DNA of 64,000 bases from Cordylochernes scorpioides (lineage: Eukaryota; Arthropoda; Arachnida; Pseudoscorpiones; Chernetidae). Below the pieces are notes generated by a model. The model made no database searches, was not told the origin of the DNA, and saw only the letters and a program-made list of their open reading frames with translations. This document shows, piece by piece, positions 1 to 11,542 of this stretch. The DNA is taken from the NCBI GenBank assembly GCA_030710605.1, contig CP092886.1:51204390-51268389 (forward strand), written 5' to 3'. Numbering within the stretch: the first letter of the stretch is position 1; each line of letters begins with the position of its first letter. A program made the translations under genes and the position numbers.

Positions 1-130
1 AACCCGGCGCCATAGGGTGGCGTGATTATAGGAACCAATCAGGACGCTCCACCTTATGCGAGCGTCCAATATAAAAGGCCCAGAAATTAGAAAAAGGAGG
101 GTAGTTGTTTTCAGAGCGACGCCGTTAGAC
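1..130 (+). promoter_or_regulatory. Pol II promoter-like block at window edge
   Basis: The block has a CCAAT box at 35-39, a 7-bp inverted repeat (GGACGCT at 42-48, AGCGTCC at 61-67), a good TATA box (ATATAAAAGG, 69-78) and an initiator-like TCAGAG at 111-116. It is richer in GC than what follows. No open frame I trust lies downstream. It could be the promoter of an LTR or of a host gene cut off by the window edge; I cannot tell which. Confidence 0.35.
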
Positions 131-759
131 GGTCGGCTAGGGCATCCGCGACAGTCTTCGTCCGTGGTCTACCTCTACCTTCTTGGAGTTACCATCTAGA
201 CCTGCCTCTGTCTCTTGCTGTCCCAGTGCGGGAATCCCATCACGCACCCACTACCACGACTGCCCAATACATTCCACAACGGGATTACTACATATATATT
301 AAGAAAAAGGCAAATATATGTGTGTGCCAAAAGAGTCATTTCTCCCTTTAAAAATGCATTGTTTAATGAATTTTTGTTCATCCCACCATACAGAGCACAT
401 ACTGTTTGTGATAAATAATGCGCTATAACATCATCTTGAGCATCGTTTTTTTTTAATTCTAGCGATTTCATAACTCCTTCTTTATACTGATAAAGGCCAT
501 AGCACGATGGTCACAAGTAGGCTTTTCTGAATTTGACAAAGTTGGGAGGGTTTTGCGTGAACCCATTCAGAAAAAATAATTGTATGCTCTAAATATTTCA
601 GTTCATTTGACGTTGCATTATCACTTTTGGAAAATAATAAATATTTTATGCTAATTTATACCATTTGGATATAAGAGTAAAAATTATCTTTCCCTATATA
701 CCAGCCAGTATCAAAATTCTGTTTTCATAAAAAGATTTTAAAACACATTAAATAATATT
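131..759. other. Unassigned, AT-rich
   Basis: No gene is supported. Short frames on both strands at 196-471 overlap each other and show no domain. Near 330-356 a stretch (aaaagagtca, tctcccttta) resembles 43500-43520 and the 60.2-kb tandem repeat, so parts are probably decayed repeat. Confidence 0.5.
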
Positions 760-900
760 TAGAAAAAGGCATCTCCTTATCGTGCAACTGAAAGTTGCTG
801 ATGGCTTGCGCCATCTATTGGAATAAATATCAATAATTCCGATAGATGGCGCAAGCCATCAGCAACTTTCAGTTGCACGATAAGGAGATGCCTTTTTCTA
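760..900. repeat. Foldback element, 65-bp arms
   Basis: Arms 760-824 and 836-900 are reverse complements with one mismatch, around an 11-bp spacer. The arm begins TAGAAAAAGGCAT and ends at the motif gcgccatct. The same arm sequence occurs at 28685-28745, 29034-29070 and 31440-31500. The flank 898-952 is the reverse complement of 28632-28686, so this is a ribozyme-less relative of the repeat at 28.6-29.1 kb. Each arm carries AGATGGCGC (844-852 plus; 808-816 minus). Confidence 0.85.
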
Positions 901-1786
901 AATGTATGCACCTTATCCCAGTACAATATCACATTTGTACTATTTTTTCACATTAAATAATATTAAAAATATTATTATCTTTATTTTTTTCTATTGTATT
1001 TTCATATTAAATAATATATATATATATATATATATTGATAGTTCCATGTCTTCAAAGGTTTTATTTGTATGATATTAATTTTTAAATATTTTCTCTTTTT
1101 TTTTTTTTTTTCAACTTATAATTTATTTATAATTTCACGATATTATTTTAAATTTATTATATATATATATTTATGTTTTAATTTAACAAACTTTGCAAAC
1201 ATTTTATATGCTTTGTGTTTTCGATAAAAATGTTAGTTGATAATTTCTTCAATATATAAAGTCATTTTTATTTTACTTTTATATAAAAAATTATTTCTAC
1301 AAGCACATGATACAAAATAATTGTAAATATAAAATAGGCGTTATTGTTAATATTCAAAATATTCAAACCCTTATTTTACTCAATCTAATTTGTATATAAT
1401 ATATATATCAAATATTTTCGCCACATTGTGAATATAGGCAAAAAATATTTAAAACTTAATTCTATTGACGTTATGTAGCGCTGAGTTTGTTTTTGATATT
1501 AATAAGTTATAATACCTTGAAAAAGGTTGGCGTTCAGCCACAACTTGAATATTGGTAAATAAATTATAGTCTGATCCAAAATATACTCTTGAAAGGAGAT
1601 GTTATATTTTTAGATTCATAATATATATTAAAAAATAAAAGAAATTATTTAAAACAACCATAATTAGATAGTTTAGGATATATTCACATATTTTTAATCT
1701 TTATTCAATTGCTATAATCATAAGGGTTGTATATGCATGCTAAGACGGAATTTTTAGTGTCAAATGAACTACATATTTTTATAATA
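901..1786. other. AT-rich spacer with microsatellite and relic
   Basis: No gene is seen. It contains a (TA)n run around 1013-1035 and, at 1515-1565, a decayed half of the foldback family found intact at 59096-59292 (shared core aaggttggcgttcagcca). Confidence 0.55.
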
Positions 1787-4025
1787 CAGGGTGATCCAAA
1801 AGTCCCGCACAACTTTAAAAATTAATAACTCCGCGAATATTTGCGCTAGAGCAATGCGGTAAACACCATTGTGTTCAGAATGCAATGGGATTTTTTATGG
1901 CAAATATTGAAAATTTCGAAATTGATTTTAGTTACAATTTCATTCCCTAGATGGCGCTGTACCAGAATCAGAAATTAAGCGGCCAAATTGTTTGATTAAT
2001 TGAAAAGTATAACTGATCTACACGTATTTTTCATTTTTGTATACCAGGAAAGAATCCTAATAATATCAAATCGTTAATTAATAAAGCACCATTTCGCCAA
2101 AAGTTAGAAGAAATGGTTAACGATTTTTAAATACAATCTGAGATATGTAAAATAGGTATATGCAAATTAAAACATGTAGCAAAAAATATTTATATTTTTG
2201 ATAGAGTTTTGTCAAATATATTGAATGTTTGAAAAACATAGCTGAATTCAATACACGATTTTTTGAAATGTTAATATAGTACCAAAAATTATAATGGTAC
2301 TACTAATAGGATTTCTTGCTATAAGGAATGTGTAATTTCTTGAATAATTGGCGACACTCGACTATTTAACTGGAAATTTGTCATGATCCAACAAATGAAA
2401 TATAGATGGGAGTGACAAAATACATTTGTCGTACTTTATCCCGAATATCCTATGGGCTTGTCAAATGTTATCATTGTTTATTATACTGTACACGATTTTT
2501 AAAAATGTATCCCCTCAAATAAATATAATTTTTGAATCAACCATTTGCGTTGAAAAACGTGGTAGTAAAATCATTTTGTATTATTTTTTTTGCCCAAAAT
2601 TTCTAAAGGTGGGGGGTTACAGAGAATATTCCTTATGCTATTTTTTTTAATGAGCGAAAAGCGATAAATTAAACATAAGGGGTAAAATTGTGTGTACAGT
2701 GTTATTCGAGAAGTTATAACACTTTGGTCTGCACGACATAATATAAGATGTGAGCAAATGACAAACAAACAAAAATTACTTTTCACAAATAAAAAAAGAG
2801 ACAAGATATGAGGAGAGAATTTATTTACCCATAACCCAACACAAAGAGCTGCAAAACATTGGTAGATAATATAATACATGGAAGCTTTTATAACACATGA
2901 GGTAACTGCCTTCTCTCTTGTATTAGGTCAGAATCCTTGTTCAATGTGGCGACATTCATTCTCAAACACCGCCTGCAGACGATAGATGACAGAATGGACA
3001 GCATTAAATAAAATATCTGATGAAATTGATGAAACGTGCCGTCTGATAGAAGCCTTCAACATGACCAATGTGGTAGGCCGGCATCGATAAACACGCGACT
3101 TAATGTACCCCCATATCCAAAAATCGCAAGGCGTCAAGTCTGGTGATCTTGAAGGCCACTGGTGTATAAAGTGGCGACTTATCACACGATCTTCACCGAA
3201 CGTATCCTTCAGCAATTGTTTGGCACCGCGGGAGATATGAGGAGGTCCTCCATCTTGCATGAATGTTATTTCGCTCAGTGCTTGTCTGTCCTGCAATATG
3301 GGGATAACCTTTTCTCTCAAAAGTTGAACATAACGTTCACCAGTTACAGAAACGGTTTTAAATGTTCTTCCATTTATTTCTTCAAAGAAAAATGGCCCAA
3401 TAATAAAAGAAGAAGTGAACCCACACCAAACTATAACTCTGGGCTGATGAAGTGGCATTTCTTAAAAATTCCTAGGGTTTTCTGTTGCCCAAATGCGGCT
3501 GTTTTGAGTGTTAACTTCTCCGTTCAGAGTAAATTGAGCTTCATCTGTCCACAGAACATTCAACAGCCAGTTTTCATCAATATCAATTTGCCGGAAAACC
3601 CATGAAGCGAATTCTTGACGCTTCTCAAAATCGCCGACTTTTAGCTCGTGAAGTCTTTGAATTTTTTTACGGGTATTTTTTAAGAAAAATTCTTAGTGCT
3701 CTCCAAACTGTTCCATACCAAATCCCCGTTTGTCGAGCACTTACTTCTCCATACGTGGATAACGTTTCAATAGCTTCAACATTCTGCGAAACCGTAGCAA
3801 CCCCTGACTTGCATGTCGATGGTCTTCCACTCCGAGATTTTGCTTCCAGAGATCCAGTCTTCTCCAAAGTTTTTTATCATTCGCCTTAGAGAGTAGCAAC
3901 TCATGGGTCCTTTACCGCTTCGAATACCTTTAAAGGTACGAAACGCTTGTAAAGCTTCAGTGGCAGATTCTGAATTGCAATAAAAAAATTTCACCAAGAG
4001 TGATTTATGCTGTAGTGATGGTAAA
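1787..4025 (-). pseudogene. Mariner copy A transposase, broken
   Basis: This is a Tc1/mariner-superfamily transposase, a DNA cut-and-paste enzyme that inserts at TA. The C-terminal 176 codons (2928-3458) are open and hold MQDGGPPH and RSPDLTPCDFW, the second and third catalytic aspartates. By hand count 42 residues separate them, more than the 34 of classical mariner. The helix-turn-helix half (about 3600-4020) is split between frames. The original start codon region is deleted where an LTR fragment abuts (about 4025-4033). The stretch 1787-2660 is terminal inverted repeat and 3' UTR and is almost identical to 15360-16230 in copy B. Confidence 0.85.
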
Positions 4026-4032
4026 ATAAATT

Positions 4033-4135
4033 GTTGTGCATGTAAATAGATGAAGATTATTTGAATTTTTCAAAACCTCATTATGTAAAAATATATGTGT
4101 ATATAAATTGGATATTTGTTGTTGGCCGAACCAAT
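4033..4135 (+). repeat. Gypsy LTR fragment
   Basis: It starts TGTTGTGCATG and matches, in reverse orientation, the LTRs at 34827-34980 and 38099-38237 (shared gatgaagattatttg, then attatgtaaaaatatatgtg). The match stops near 4130. It is probably a truncated or solo LTR lying between mariner A and the LINE. Confidence 0.65.
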
Positions 4136-4236
4136 AACCATACACACCTCATCTCGTTAACGGAATAATGTTCTTTGTCTGGTCTGCCTTTTTTTACTCT
4201 CTTTGGAGTAGATTTGTTTTTTGATAGTTTTTATTT

Positions 4237-5390
4237 ATGGAGCTGAACCAGTATGATGGCGGTGGTGGAGGAAGTCAGCAGGCCAACAAGCGGCCGCGTT
4301 CTGAGGACGAAGACCTCCTCCCGTCTTCCCATCACCAATTTAAATTCAACAGCACGGCGAACTTGTTCAAATTTGAGTGCCAAACCTTCGAAGCGATCAT
4401 TGCCGACACCAGCCTGGACTCCCCCGAAAAAATACAGATGGCCACCAAAGAACTGATACTGACTCTCGTCCAAGAGGCAGAACTTCTTCTTAAGGACGCC
4501 TTCAAGGGAGCCAGTCTAGGAAAACCCAATCCCACAGCCAACGTCCCGATTCCCTCCACCTCTTTCGCCTCGGTAGTGGCAGAGAAAGACAAGCCGGTAA
4601 AGCCTGCACCTCCGAAACCCAAAGCGAAATCCACATTTGTGAATCTGGCTCCTTCCTTCGAATCGCATGTCGTCGTCAGGTCGGCTAACCCCAAAGCAAC
4701 CCAAGGGAATTTTTGAGGGAAATTCAAAAGATTCATCCTTCCCTAGCGCCATCAAAACACGTGGTAGCGTCCATCAACACCAGCGGCGAGGTGGTTTTCC
4801 AGCCCAAAACAACCCAAATGGCAAAGTAGCTGGCCACTGGGCTGACCTCCCTGCCAACGGGCCTAAGCTGCCCCGAGTGCCCGGTTATCCTACCAAGATA
4901 CTGCCTCTTCAGAGTGGACGGGGAGGTGCGGGACGATGAGATATGCGAGAGCTTCCGCTCCAACCACTCCGTGCAGTCACTCCTGGAAAAGCGTGAAATC
5001 AGGGTAGTCCATCGATCGAATAATGCGGCACACAGCACTAGTACAGTGTTCATCGAAGTGGACAACCAAGTCGCCGAAATCCTCGGTCAACATGGACGTA
5101 TTCCTGTGGCGGGTCTAGTGCACAGGTATGAGCGCAGTCATACTTTAAAGCAATGCTTCCGTTGCTGTGACTTCGGCCACCGCGCTTCTGCCTGTCCAGC
5201 TGCCCATCCAATCTGCTATCGCTGCGGCTCTGCAGAGCATGAAGGCATCCGATGCTCGGTCGAGCCAAGCCAAAGCCGCTGCTGCCGCTGCAAAAAAAAA
5301 AAATCTGGAGCTCCCATCAACCACTTTGCCACATTATCTACCTGTCCCTTTGTAAAAGAGAGAATAGCCCGAACAAGAAACAATGTCTAG
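4237..5390 (+). pseudogene. LINE ORF1 (gag-like), frameshifted
   Basis: It starts MELNQYDGGGGG with a glycine/serine-rich and acidic N-terminus (4237-4716), shifts frame near 4700, and continues in other frames to 5390. At 5140-5320 it has CCHC-type knuckles (CFRCCDFGHRASAC; CYRCGSAEHEGIRC) and a third cysteine cluster. The family role is to bind element RNA and form the RNP. ORF2 begins at 5383, overlapping the ORF1 stop by 8 bases, as is usual for this group. A run of nine A at about 5291 may be a slippage site or a mutation. Confidence 0.8.
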
Positions 5391-6134
5391 GCCATTGCGT
5401 GTCCTGCAGGTGAAAGCTAGAAAATCACCAACTGTCATTCTTGAAATTGCAAATTTGGCAAATTCGACACAGGCCGACATCGTGCTCCTGCAAGAACTCT
5501 CAAATAACTTCTTCTGGCCCACACGTGGGTTTCAGGCATTTTTTTTGTCCCAGGCGCCTACATCCCCTCGGGAATTGTGGCACTTAGCAACCTTCATCCC
5601 ATCCCTCTAACCTCCCCAGACACCGCCATAACCTCCATAGCCATATGTCTAGAGCAGAGCATCATCGTGGTGCACTCGGCCTACTGGCACGGCCTTAGAG
5701 CTGCCGATGATTTCATCCCTCTTCTGGAAGATACGATAAGACGGGCCTCTCTTCCAGTGATCCTGGGTATGGACACTAACGCCCACTCTCCTACCTGGGG
5801 CATCGGTGCGAGGTTGGACTTCCGGGGTGCTAATCTTGAAGAGTTCGCCAGCTTCAATGATCTTCATTTCTTGGAACCTCCTGTGGACTCGACCTGGTCA
5901 AATGGGCCTTTATCTTCTTCTATAGATGTAACTCTGGCATCCAGCTCACTGGCTATCCATGTCACTAGAGGTTTATTAGATGAGATGGCCTTCACTGACC
6001 ATATACCTATCTGGACTACATTCCTAGACATGGTCAATAACGAGACAAACTGCTCCTGGGTTGAATCCTCATGTAAAGAACAGACCTTTAAATCCTTCCT
6101 CAACTCTTCTCTCCACCAGGTAACTACCTTATTA
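5383..6134 (+). pseudogene. LINE ORF2 endonuclease part
   Basis: This is an apurinic-type endonuclease that nicks the target for reverse transcription. Visible motifs are VLLQELSNNFF (QE), MDTNAHSPTWG (the D-x-N-A-H-S metal/active motif) and FTDHIPIW (SDH-like). One frameshift near 5560 separates the first block from the rest. The frame runs into a 15-bp target duplication (6120-6134) of the inserted LINE and resumes in register at 8098. Confidence 0.85.
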
Positions 6135-8097
6135 CAACAACAACAAAAACCTTTATTAAGACACTATTGTCTTACAAGGGGATTCCCCTAAAAGGTTATA
6201 TATGTACATGAGTGAGGAGGAAAAGCAATTTAGAGGGGAGGTAGAGCAATCAGCCGTTGTCTGGGAGTTGAGCACTTCTTCCCTCATTTTGTCAATCGCC
6301 TTGAAAAATTTTAAATATTTATAAACAAATGTTTTATCCAGCTGGAGAGTAGTAAAAATTGTATATACATGTTGTTCATTATAGTGAGTTAGCCCCGAAA
6401 TTTCGCGAATTTCCAGTCTCTTTTCCTGTAGGAATGGGCAATGGAATAGATAATGAACCAAATTTTTTGGATGCCAGCATTGCAGAAGTAGAAATTTAAA
6501 GGGTCGCTGTTCCAAAATCCCGTGATATCCTCGGGGGAAAATAGCCATATAATCCTTTGACGGGCTATTTTCAAAGAGAGGTTTGATAGTAAGTAGTCCT
6601 CCGTCATAAAGGAGCTACTTAGAGATTGATAGTGAATACAATGAGTTGAGTTTTGTATCTTAGCTCGGTCAAATTGGAGTAGCTGGTCCACTGTGGTTTG
6701 AACTATTCTAGGCATTTCTCCTCGCAAAACCATATAATCTTCACAGTTCTTAAGAAAAGAAAAACCCCAAGAGTCAATGATGTTATTCAGGTTATAAATA
6801 AAGTTGTTGCCCGCTTTTCCCAAAATTGAAACTTCCTAGAGCTGGAACAAGCAAACATAAGGTAATCTTGTCCTGTCCATTTTTAAAATCCGTATCTAGA
6901 ACTTTAGAATCAATTTCGTAATGTTTAATTCAAGGGACATCCTTTCGGTTTCTGTTCGTAAGATATAGCCCGGAGTGTAAATTTGCGAAGGTCAAGAAAT
7001 CGCCGTAAGAAAAATATCCTGGATCTGGTTTACAACTCCTATCTGATTCGTCGCCCACAGTGGGGCCGAGTATAATAACGTGGATAAAACTATGGAGTCA
7101 AGTAATTTCATCACTGCTCCGAACGATATGGTTCTTGACTTAGATAGTATTCTCCATACTGCGTTTGTAGCAATCAATGCTTTGCTTTTAAAGTGCTGCG
7201 CCACGTAAGGAGTTGGATTCTTGATTGTTAAGGGGTAGCCAAGATACGTATATTTTGAGGTAACTGTCAAAGGTTGTTGGCCCCAAAACCAAACGTCAGA
7301 TCTAGCCAAGCGGCCTCCATTTCGAAACGCTACGATTTTAGACTGGAATTGGTTCAGAGTTAAACTATTTTCCTCAAAATATTTTTTATTAAATTAATCT
7401 TTATTTGGATATTTATCTTGTATTCACCACGGAAGACTATATCATCCGCGAACAGGAGCAGGTGTATAGTTCCATGGCCCGGTAAGTATATACCTGGCAG
7501 GTCAGAATCATCCAGTGTAGCAACCAGATTGTTATTGAAAATAATAAATAAATACGGTGAAAGAGGTTCACCCTGAAGAACACCTGATTGTATTTTGATA
7601 AATTCTGTAAAAGAGCCGCTCCATCTGACCGCTGCCATCATTTGAGCATAGTAGTTCTGTTTCTACAGGTAAACTCCGTATAAAAAGTATAATTGTATAA
7701 CGAATCTAAAGTTTTACGAAGGAGCCTCTTTTATAAAAGAGGCTCCTTCGTAAAACTTTAGATTCGTTATACAGTTCTGTATAAGTTTGATAAATCGCCC
7801 ACTTAAACCAACAAGCGCAAGCTTTCTCCATAATAGTAGATGTGGAACTGTATCAAACGCTTTTTAAGATCAACAAAGAATGTGTAAAGTTTCCTCCTTT
7901 TGCGGTTTAATGTCATTTGAATTAGTGACGTAAGCGTGAAGATATGGTCTTTGCACGAGTAGCCCTTTCTGAATCCTGCCTGGTTTTCCGCTATGAGTTT
8001 TCTATTTTCAATCCAATTACTTAGTCTATTTTTTAAAATGGATGTAAAATGTTTTGACAAGTTGCTTATAAGGGCAATGCCCCTATAATTTGATGGT
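6135..8097 (-). mobile_element. Inserted 5'-truncated LINE, minus strand
   Basis: It is flanked by GTAACTACCTTATTA at 6120-6134 and 8098-8112, a clean 15-bp target duplication. From 5' to 3' on minus: reverse transcriptase NYRGIALISNL and AGFRKGYSCKDH (7803-8100), GVLQGEPLSPYLF and LLFADDIVF (7360-7641), thumb region (6992-7309), then a C-terminal cysteine/histidine-rich region (6156-6823, CWHPKNLVHYLFHCPF). Frameshifts and a palindrome break the frame. The 3' end has (CAA)n-like sequence at 6135-6150 (GTT on minus). It belongs to the CR1/Jockey assemblage. Confidence 0.85.
7694..7773. repeat. Perfect 80-bp palindrome
   Basis: Positions 7694-7733 and 7734-7773 are exact reverse complements with no spacer (centre tctttta/taaaaga). 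It interrupts reverse transcriptase coding sequence of the inserted LINE. Confidence 0.95.
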
Positions 8098-9680
8098 GTA
8101 ACTACCTTATTAAACGAGGCCTCTAGCCCAGAAGATATTGACAGGGTGGTCCTCCTTCTGACTTCCATCCTGCAATCAGCTTGTGACTCTTCCATGGGGA
8201 GACGCTCCAATACTACAAGACCGTCAAAGCCGTGGTGGACCCCCGAACTGAGTCGGATCAGAAGGTTGGTTATCTCCCCCTGCTGTTATAGTCAGAAAGT
8301 CCGGTGTTCTATTAGGAATTTCTTCCGCGGTTTATACCGAGCGTGCCATAATCGACTGAAGGCGGCTATACGGAAAGCTAAAAGTAAATCCTGGTTTAAT
8401 CTCTGCAAGGAGGTGTCATCCGCATACTGGAGTGACATACATCGATTTATCGCCCGGGGCCGCGGCTCCCCCCGAGGTCCGCCACTTCTCAAACATGATA
8501 ACGGCTCTCTTTACAATCCTCATGAGACTTGCCAGACCCTGTTAAATCACTTTTTACTACCTGACACCAGACCTCACCCGCAAAGGAATGCAATTTCTGC
8601 TCACCCAGACGAACCTGAATTCAAACCCTGGGAAGTTTTGCGAGCCATTCATCGCTGTGGAAAAAGGAAAGCCCCGGGCCCTGACGGTCTTGGTTCAAAA
8701 TGCCTAGACCTGGGCGGCCCTTCCTTGCAATTCCTGCTGGCCGAATTGTTCACCAAATGCCTTCGTAGGGGCCACTTCCCCCGTCAATGGAAATAAGGCC
8801 GCCTCATACTTCTGTCTAAATCCTCCAATTCAGCCACCAGTCAGCTGGAGAAATACAGACATATTACTTTATTGAACACTATGGCCAAAGTATTTGAGAG
8901 ATGTATCCTGGCCCGACTTCAGAGGCTCGCGGATCGTCATGGATGGTTCTTTGAAGATCAATACAAAACCGTATTGGGTACCGTGAATGGTCGTTCAGCG
9001 GAAGATGCACTGGCGAGTATCACTCAATTAATTGAAGAAAGACAAGCTCACTGGAGGAAAACTCTTGTCATCAGCTCGGACATCAGTAAGGCCTTCGACA
9101 CTGTTTGGAGGCCGGCAATCATTCAAAATCTTGAACGTCTAAATTGTTCAGAGTCTATTACCTGTTTAGTAAAAAGCTTTTTTGGAAGACCGGAAGGTTT
9201 CTTACTCAGTTTGGACAGCAACAGAATGTACGTCCTCCCAACTCGGCACTCCCCAGGGTTCAGCGCTAAGTCCTTTCCTGTGGAACATAGTTGCTCGGAC
9301 CATCTTCACCCTTCCCTCCATCATAGATAGCCGATTAATAGCTTACGCGGACGACTTCACCCTTATGACTCAGGTTCGTAGTCGCCTGCCGGTCTCTGCC
9401 ACTAACACCTTCTTGGAGAGGTTGACATCTTGGTGCACGATAAATGGTCTTAATATAAACCCCATTAAGACTCAAGCTTGCCTGTTCCAATGGCGTAATG
9501 TCCACCCCAACTCCGAGACAGGGCTTAGAGTCCTTGGTCAACCTTTAAACATCAAGAAGACCGTCACAATCTTAGGAGTGGAGTTTTACCAGACCCGCGG
9601 ATTTGTCGCCCACCTACGCAAGATCACACGTAGATGCAGATCAATAATCCCACGACTCACCCACACCATACAGGGTAAAT
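8098..9680 (+). pseudogene. LINE ORF2 reverse transcriptase part, broken
   Basis: It continues the ORF2 of the LINE that begins at 4136. The linker (8146-8450) is followed by RT: KRKAPGPDGLGSKCL (8665-8710), a stop at about 8794, the finger block (8872-9130, FEDQYKT, SSDISKAFDTVW), then in another frame GTPQGSALSPFLWN and AYADDFTLM (9250-9370, catalytic aspartates). At least three disruptions are visible. The YADD box is intact. Confidence 0.85.
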
Positions 9681-10835
9681 TTGGAATCTTCTTTTCAGCT
9701 GGACGGAGCGTCAGCATGGGGAGGTCGTGCTCTCTCCAGCGAAGGCATTAGGCAACTTAGGAGCCTTTACTGCAATTTTGCGAAACGTGTACTGAGAGGA
9801 GGTCCTTACACACCTACAGTCTCAGCCATCTCCATCACCGGCAGCCCTCCTTTCGATATTATTGTTAGGTCTCGTACGGCGTTCCTGAAGGAAATCAATG
9901 AAGGAAATTTTGAATCTAGACCAGGCCCTGCTTCTTTGCCATACCCTCCAGATAGACGTCAATTGTCTTTCAGTCTAAACATCGAGGAGATAACAACACC
10001 TATAATATTTACAGACAGATCAAAAAATGAGGCTGGGGTGGGCGCTGCAATTGTTCCCTCATCAGAAGATCAGCAGCCCGTTCTCTTACGGCTCCATCCC
10101 GACTGCACAGCCTTCCAGGCTGAACTTCTGGCAATCCGCTGGGCGGTCCGTCTGGTGAAGGAAGGTTATGCAAGAAATGCGATCACTATCGCGTCGGATT
10201 GCAGATCAGCTCTGTCAGCCATATGTACGTCAGGTCCAGTTCGATCGACATTAGTAGCTAAGATTATTCTCGTACTGAACACCAACCAAAACGTAAATCT
10301 GTGTTGGGTGCCGGGACACTGCGGCATCGACGGAAAGGAAAGAGCAAACAGAGCTGCTAAGAACGCGGCCGTTTTGATCTTAGAGCCATCATTTTCCATT
10401 CTGCCTAGAAGCCTGGCCCGTAACCACTCACGCGCGGCAGCCCTAGACGCATGGACGGAGGTTTATTGCCGGGACCACTACAACAGACATCTGAGGAGAA
10501 TAGCCCATACTCCAGACCGGCTGCTCCAATTCCTCCCTAAGGTCTGTCCTGGAGAAGTCACCACCACCTTACTTACAGGACATGGCCATGTTCGGGCAGA
10601 CTTGGTTCTCTGGCGTCCTGGGGAAGACCCATCTTGCCCACATTGTATGGAGGAACAACAGACTGTGGACCACCTTCTATTCAGATGCCCTGCTTTCATG
10701 CAACACAGAATGAAGACAGCTCTGCTGCTTGGGAAGACCTCCTTCGACCCAGTCTCGTTGGCTGGACTCCCGGGTTCTCTGCAGGCATGGAACTTCTTGA
10801 CCAGCTGGTTCGGCTCTGCAATTGGCTCTATATAA
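9681..10835 (+). pseudogene. LINE ORF2 thumb, RNase H and C-terminus
   Basis: This is an open stretch of 384 codons that is the C-terminal third of ORF2, not a gene of its own. The RNase H domain spans about 9990-10370: IIFTDRSKNEAGVG (first D), FQAELLAIRWA (E), IASDCRSAL (D), LCWVPGHCGIDGKERA (H). It ends with a zinc-like CPHCMEEQQTVDHLLFRC motif (10635-10690). RNase H in a LINE points to the I/Jockey/R1 group. It is the best-preserved part of the element. Confidence 0.85.
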
Positions 10836-10861
10836 ATATAATCTAGAGTAACTGGTTTCTA

Positions 10862-11254
10862 CTAGTTAGCTTGACAGCCCGGGCAGTTGGCGTTTCTTGC
10901 GCTCCAGGGGCCTGGGTTATCCTTATTTCTCTCTCTATATTCTTGGAAGACGGGGCAATTTAGCAGCAGATGAATAGAAATTTGTTCCTCACATCCACAG
11001 AAGCATCTTGAATCCTGCACTGCTTTGATGAATTTTAAAAAGCTTCTAAAATTCCCGTGATTTGTAATAAATTGAGAGTTGTGGAAATTTGCCCGAAAAT
11101 AATTCGGAATATTAGCGGGAAAGAAACTTTGAAATGTTTGGTTAGTATTTTTCTTCAATAGTGTAATTTTATATTTAATCAAATTTTCAATTATATCTGG
11201 AATATCCAAGTCGCGTATCGCTTTTGATCCTCGATCGATAATTATTTTATTCAA
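10862..11254 (-). pseudogene. LINE ORF2 C-terminus
   Basis: This is 130 open codons with a terminal cysteine/histidine motif (CFCGCEEQISIHLLLNC), the same C-x2-C...H...C layout as the C-termini of the other LINEs here. RNase H is not visible upstream; it is lost or decayed. Confidence 0.65.
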
Positions 11255-11272
11255 GCACGTTGTCGTTGATTT

Positions 11273-11542
11273 TTATTTGACAAATCCATGTTGTCTGGAG
11301 CTCAAAAGATTATTACTTTCATAAAATTCATAAATTCGATTTTTCAAAATTTTTTCGAAAATTTTTGAAAGATTTGAAATCAATGAGATAGGTCGATAAC
11401 TTTTTGTTGATTCTAAATTAGATTTATGTGGTTTAGGAATTATCTTTAGAGCTGCTATTTTCCATTTCTCCGGATAATACCCCTTTTTGAATACATTTAT
11501 AAAATAGTTTGCATAACATATGCTTAATTTTTGGGTAAGCAC
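11273..11542 (-). pseudogene. LINE RT fragment
   Basis: It holds the RT finger region: EKWKIAALKIIPKP, YRPISLISNLSKIFEK and SSRQHGF. The catalytic YADD part that should follow is missing, so an internal deletion joins the fingers to the C-terminus. Confidence 0.75.

Larger units (their letters stand above)
4136..10860 (+). mobile_element. I/R1/Jockey-group LINE with ORF1 and ORF2
   Basis: This is a near full-length non-LTR retrotransposon: a 5' region at 4136-4236, ORF1 with zinc knuckles, then ORF2 with an APE-type endonuclease, reverse transcriptase, RNase H and a C-terminal cysteine/histidine motif. ORF2 is interrupted by a younger LINE at 6135-8097 and has several frameshifts, so it is dead. 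It is clearly GC-richer than its surroundings. The 3' end lies near 10840-10860, where a minus-strand LINE abuts it. Confidence 0.85.

Noticed and set aside
2426-2650. 74-codon frame identical at 15367-15591 as a conserved gene
   Set aside because: It lies in the mariner 3' region; identity reflects the near-identical element copies, and copies C and D (41739-41969, 56270-56494) differ freely.
3162-3605. 147-codon plus-strand frame opposite mariner A
   Set aside because: It is the antisense shadow of the transposase; the same shadow appears in copy B.
4033-4135. Complete solo LTR
   Set aside because: Only about 100 bp matches and the second inverted end is not found, so it is called a fragment.
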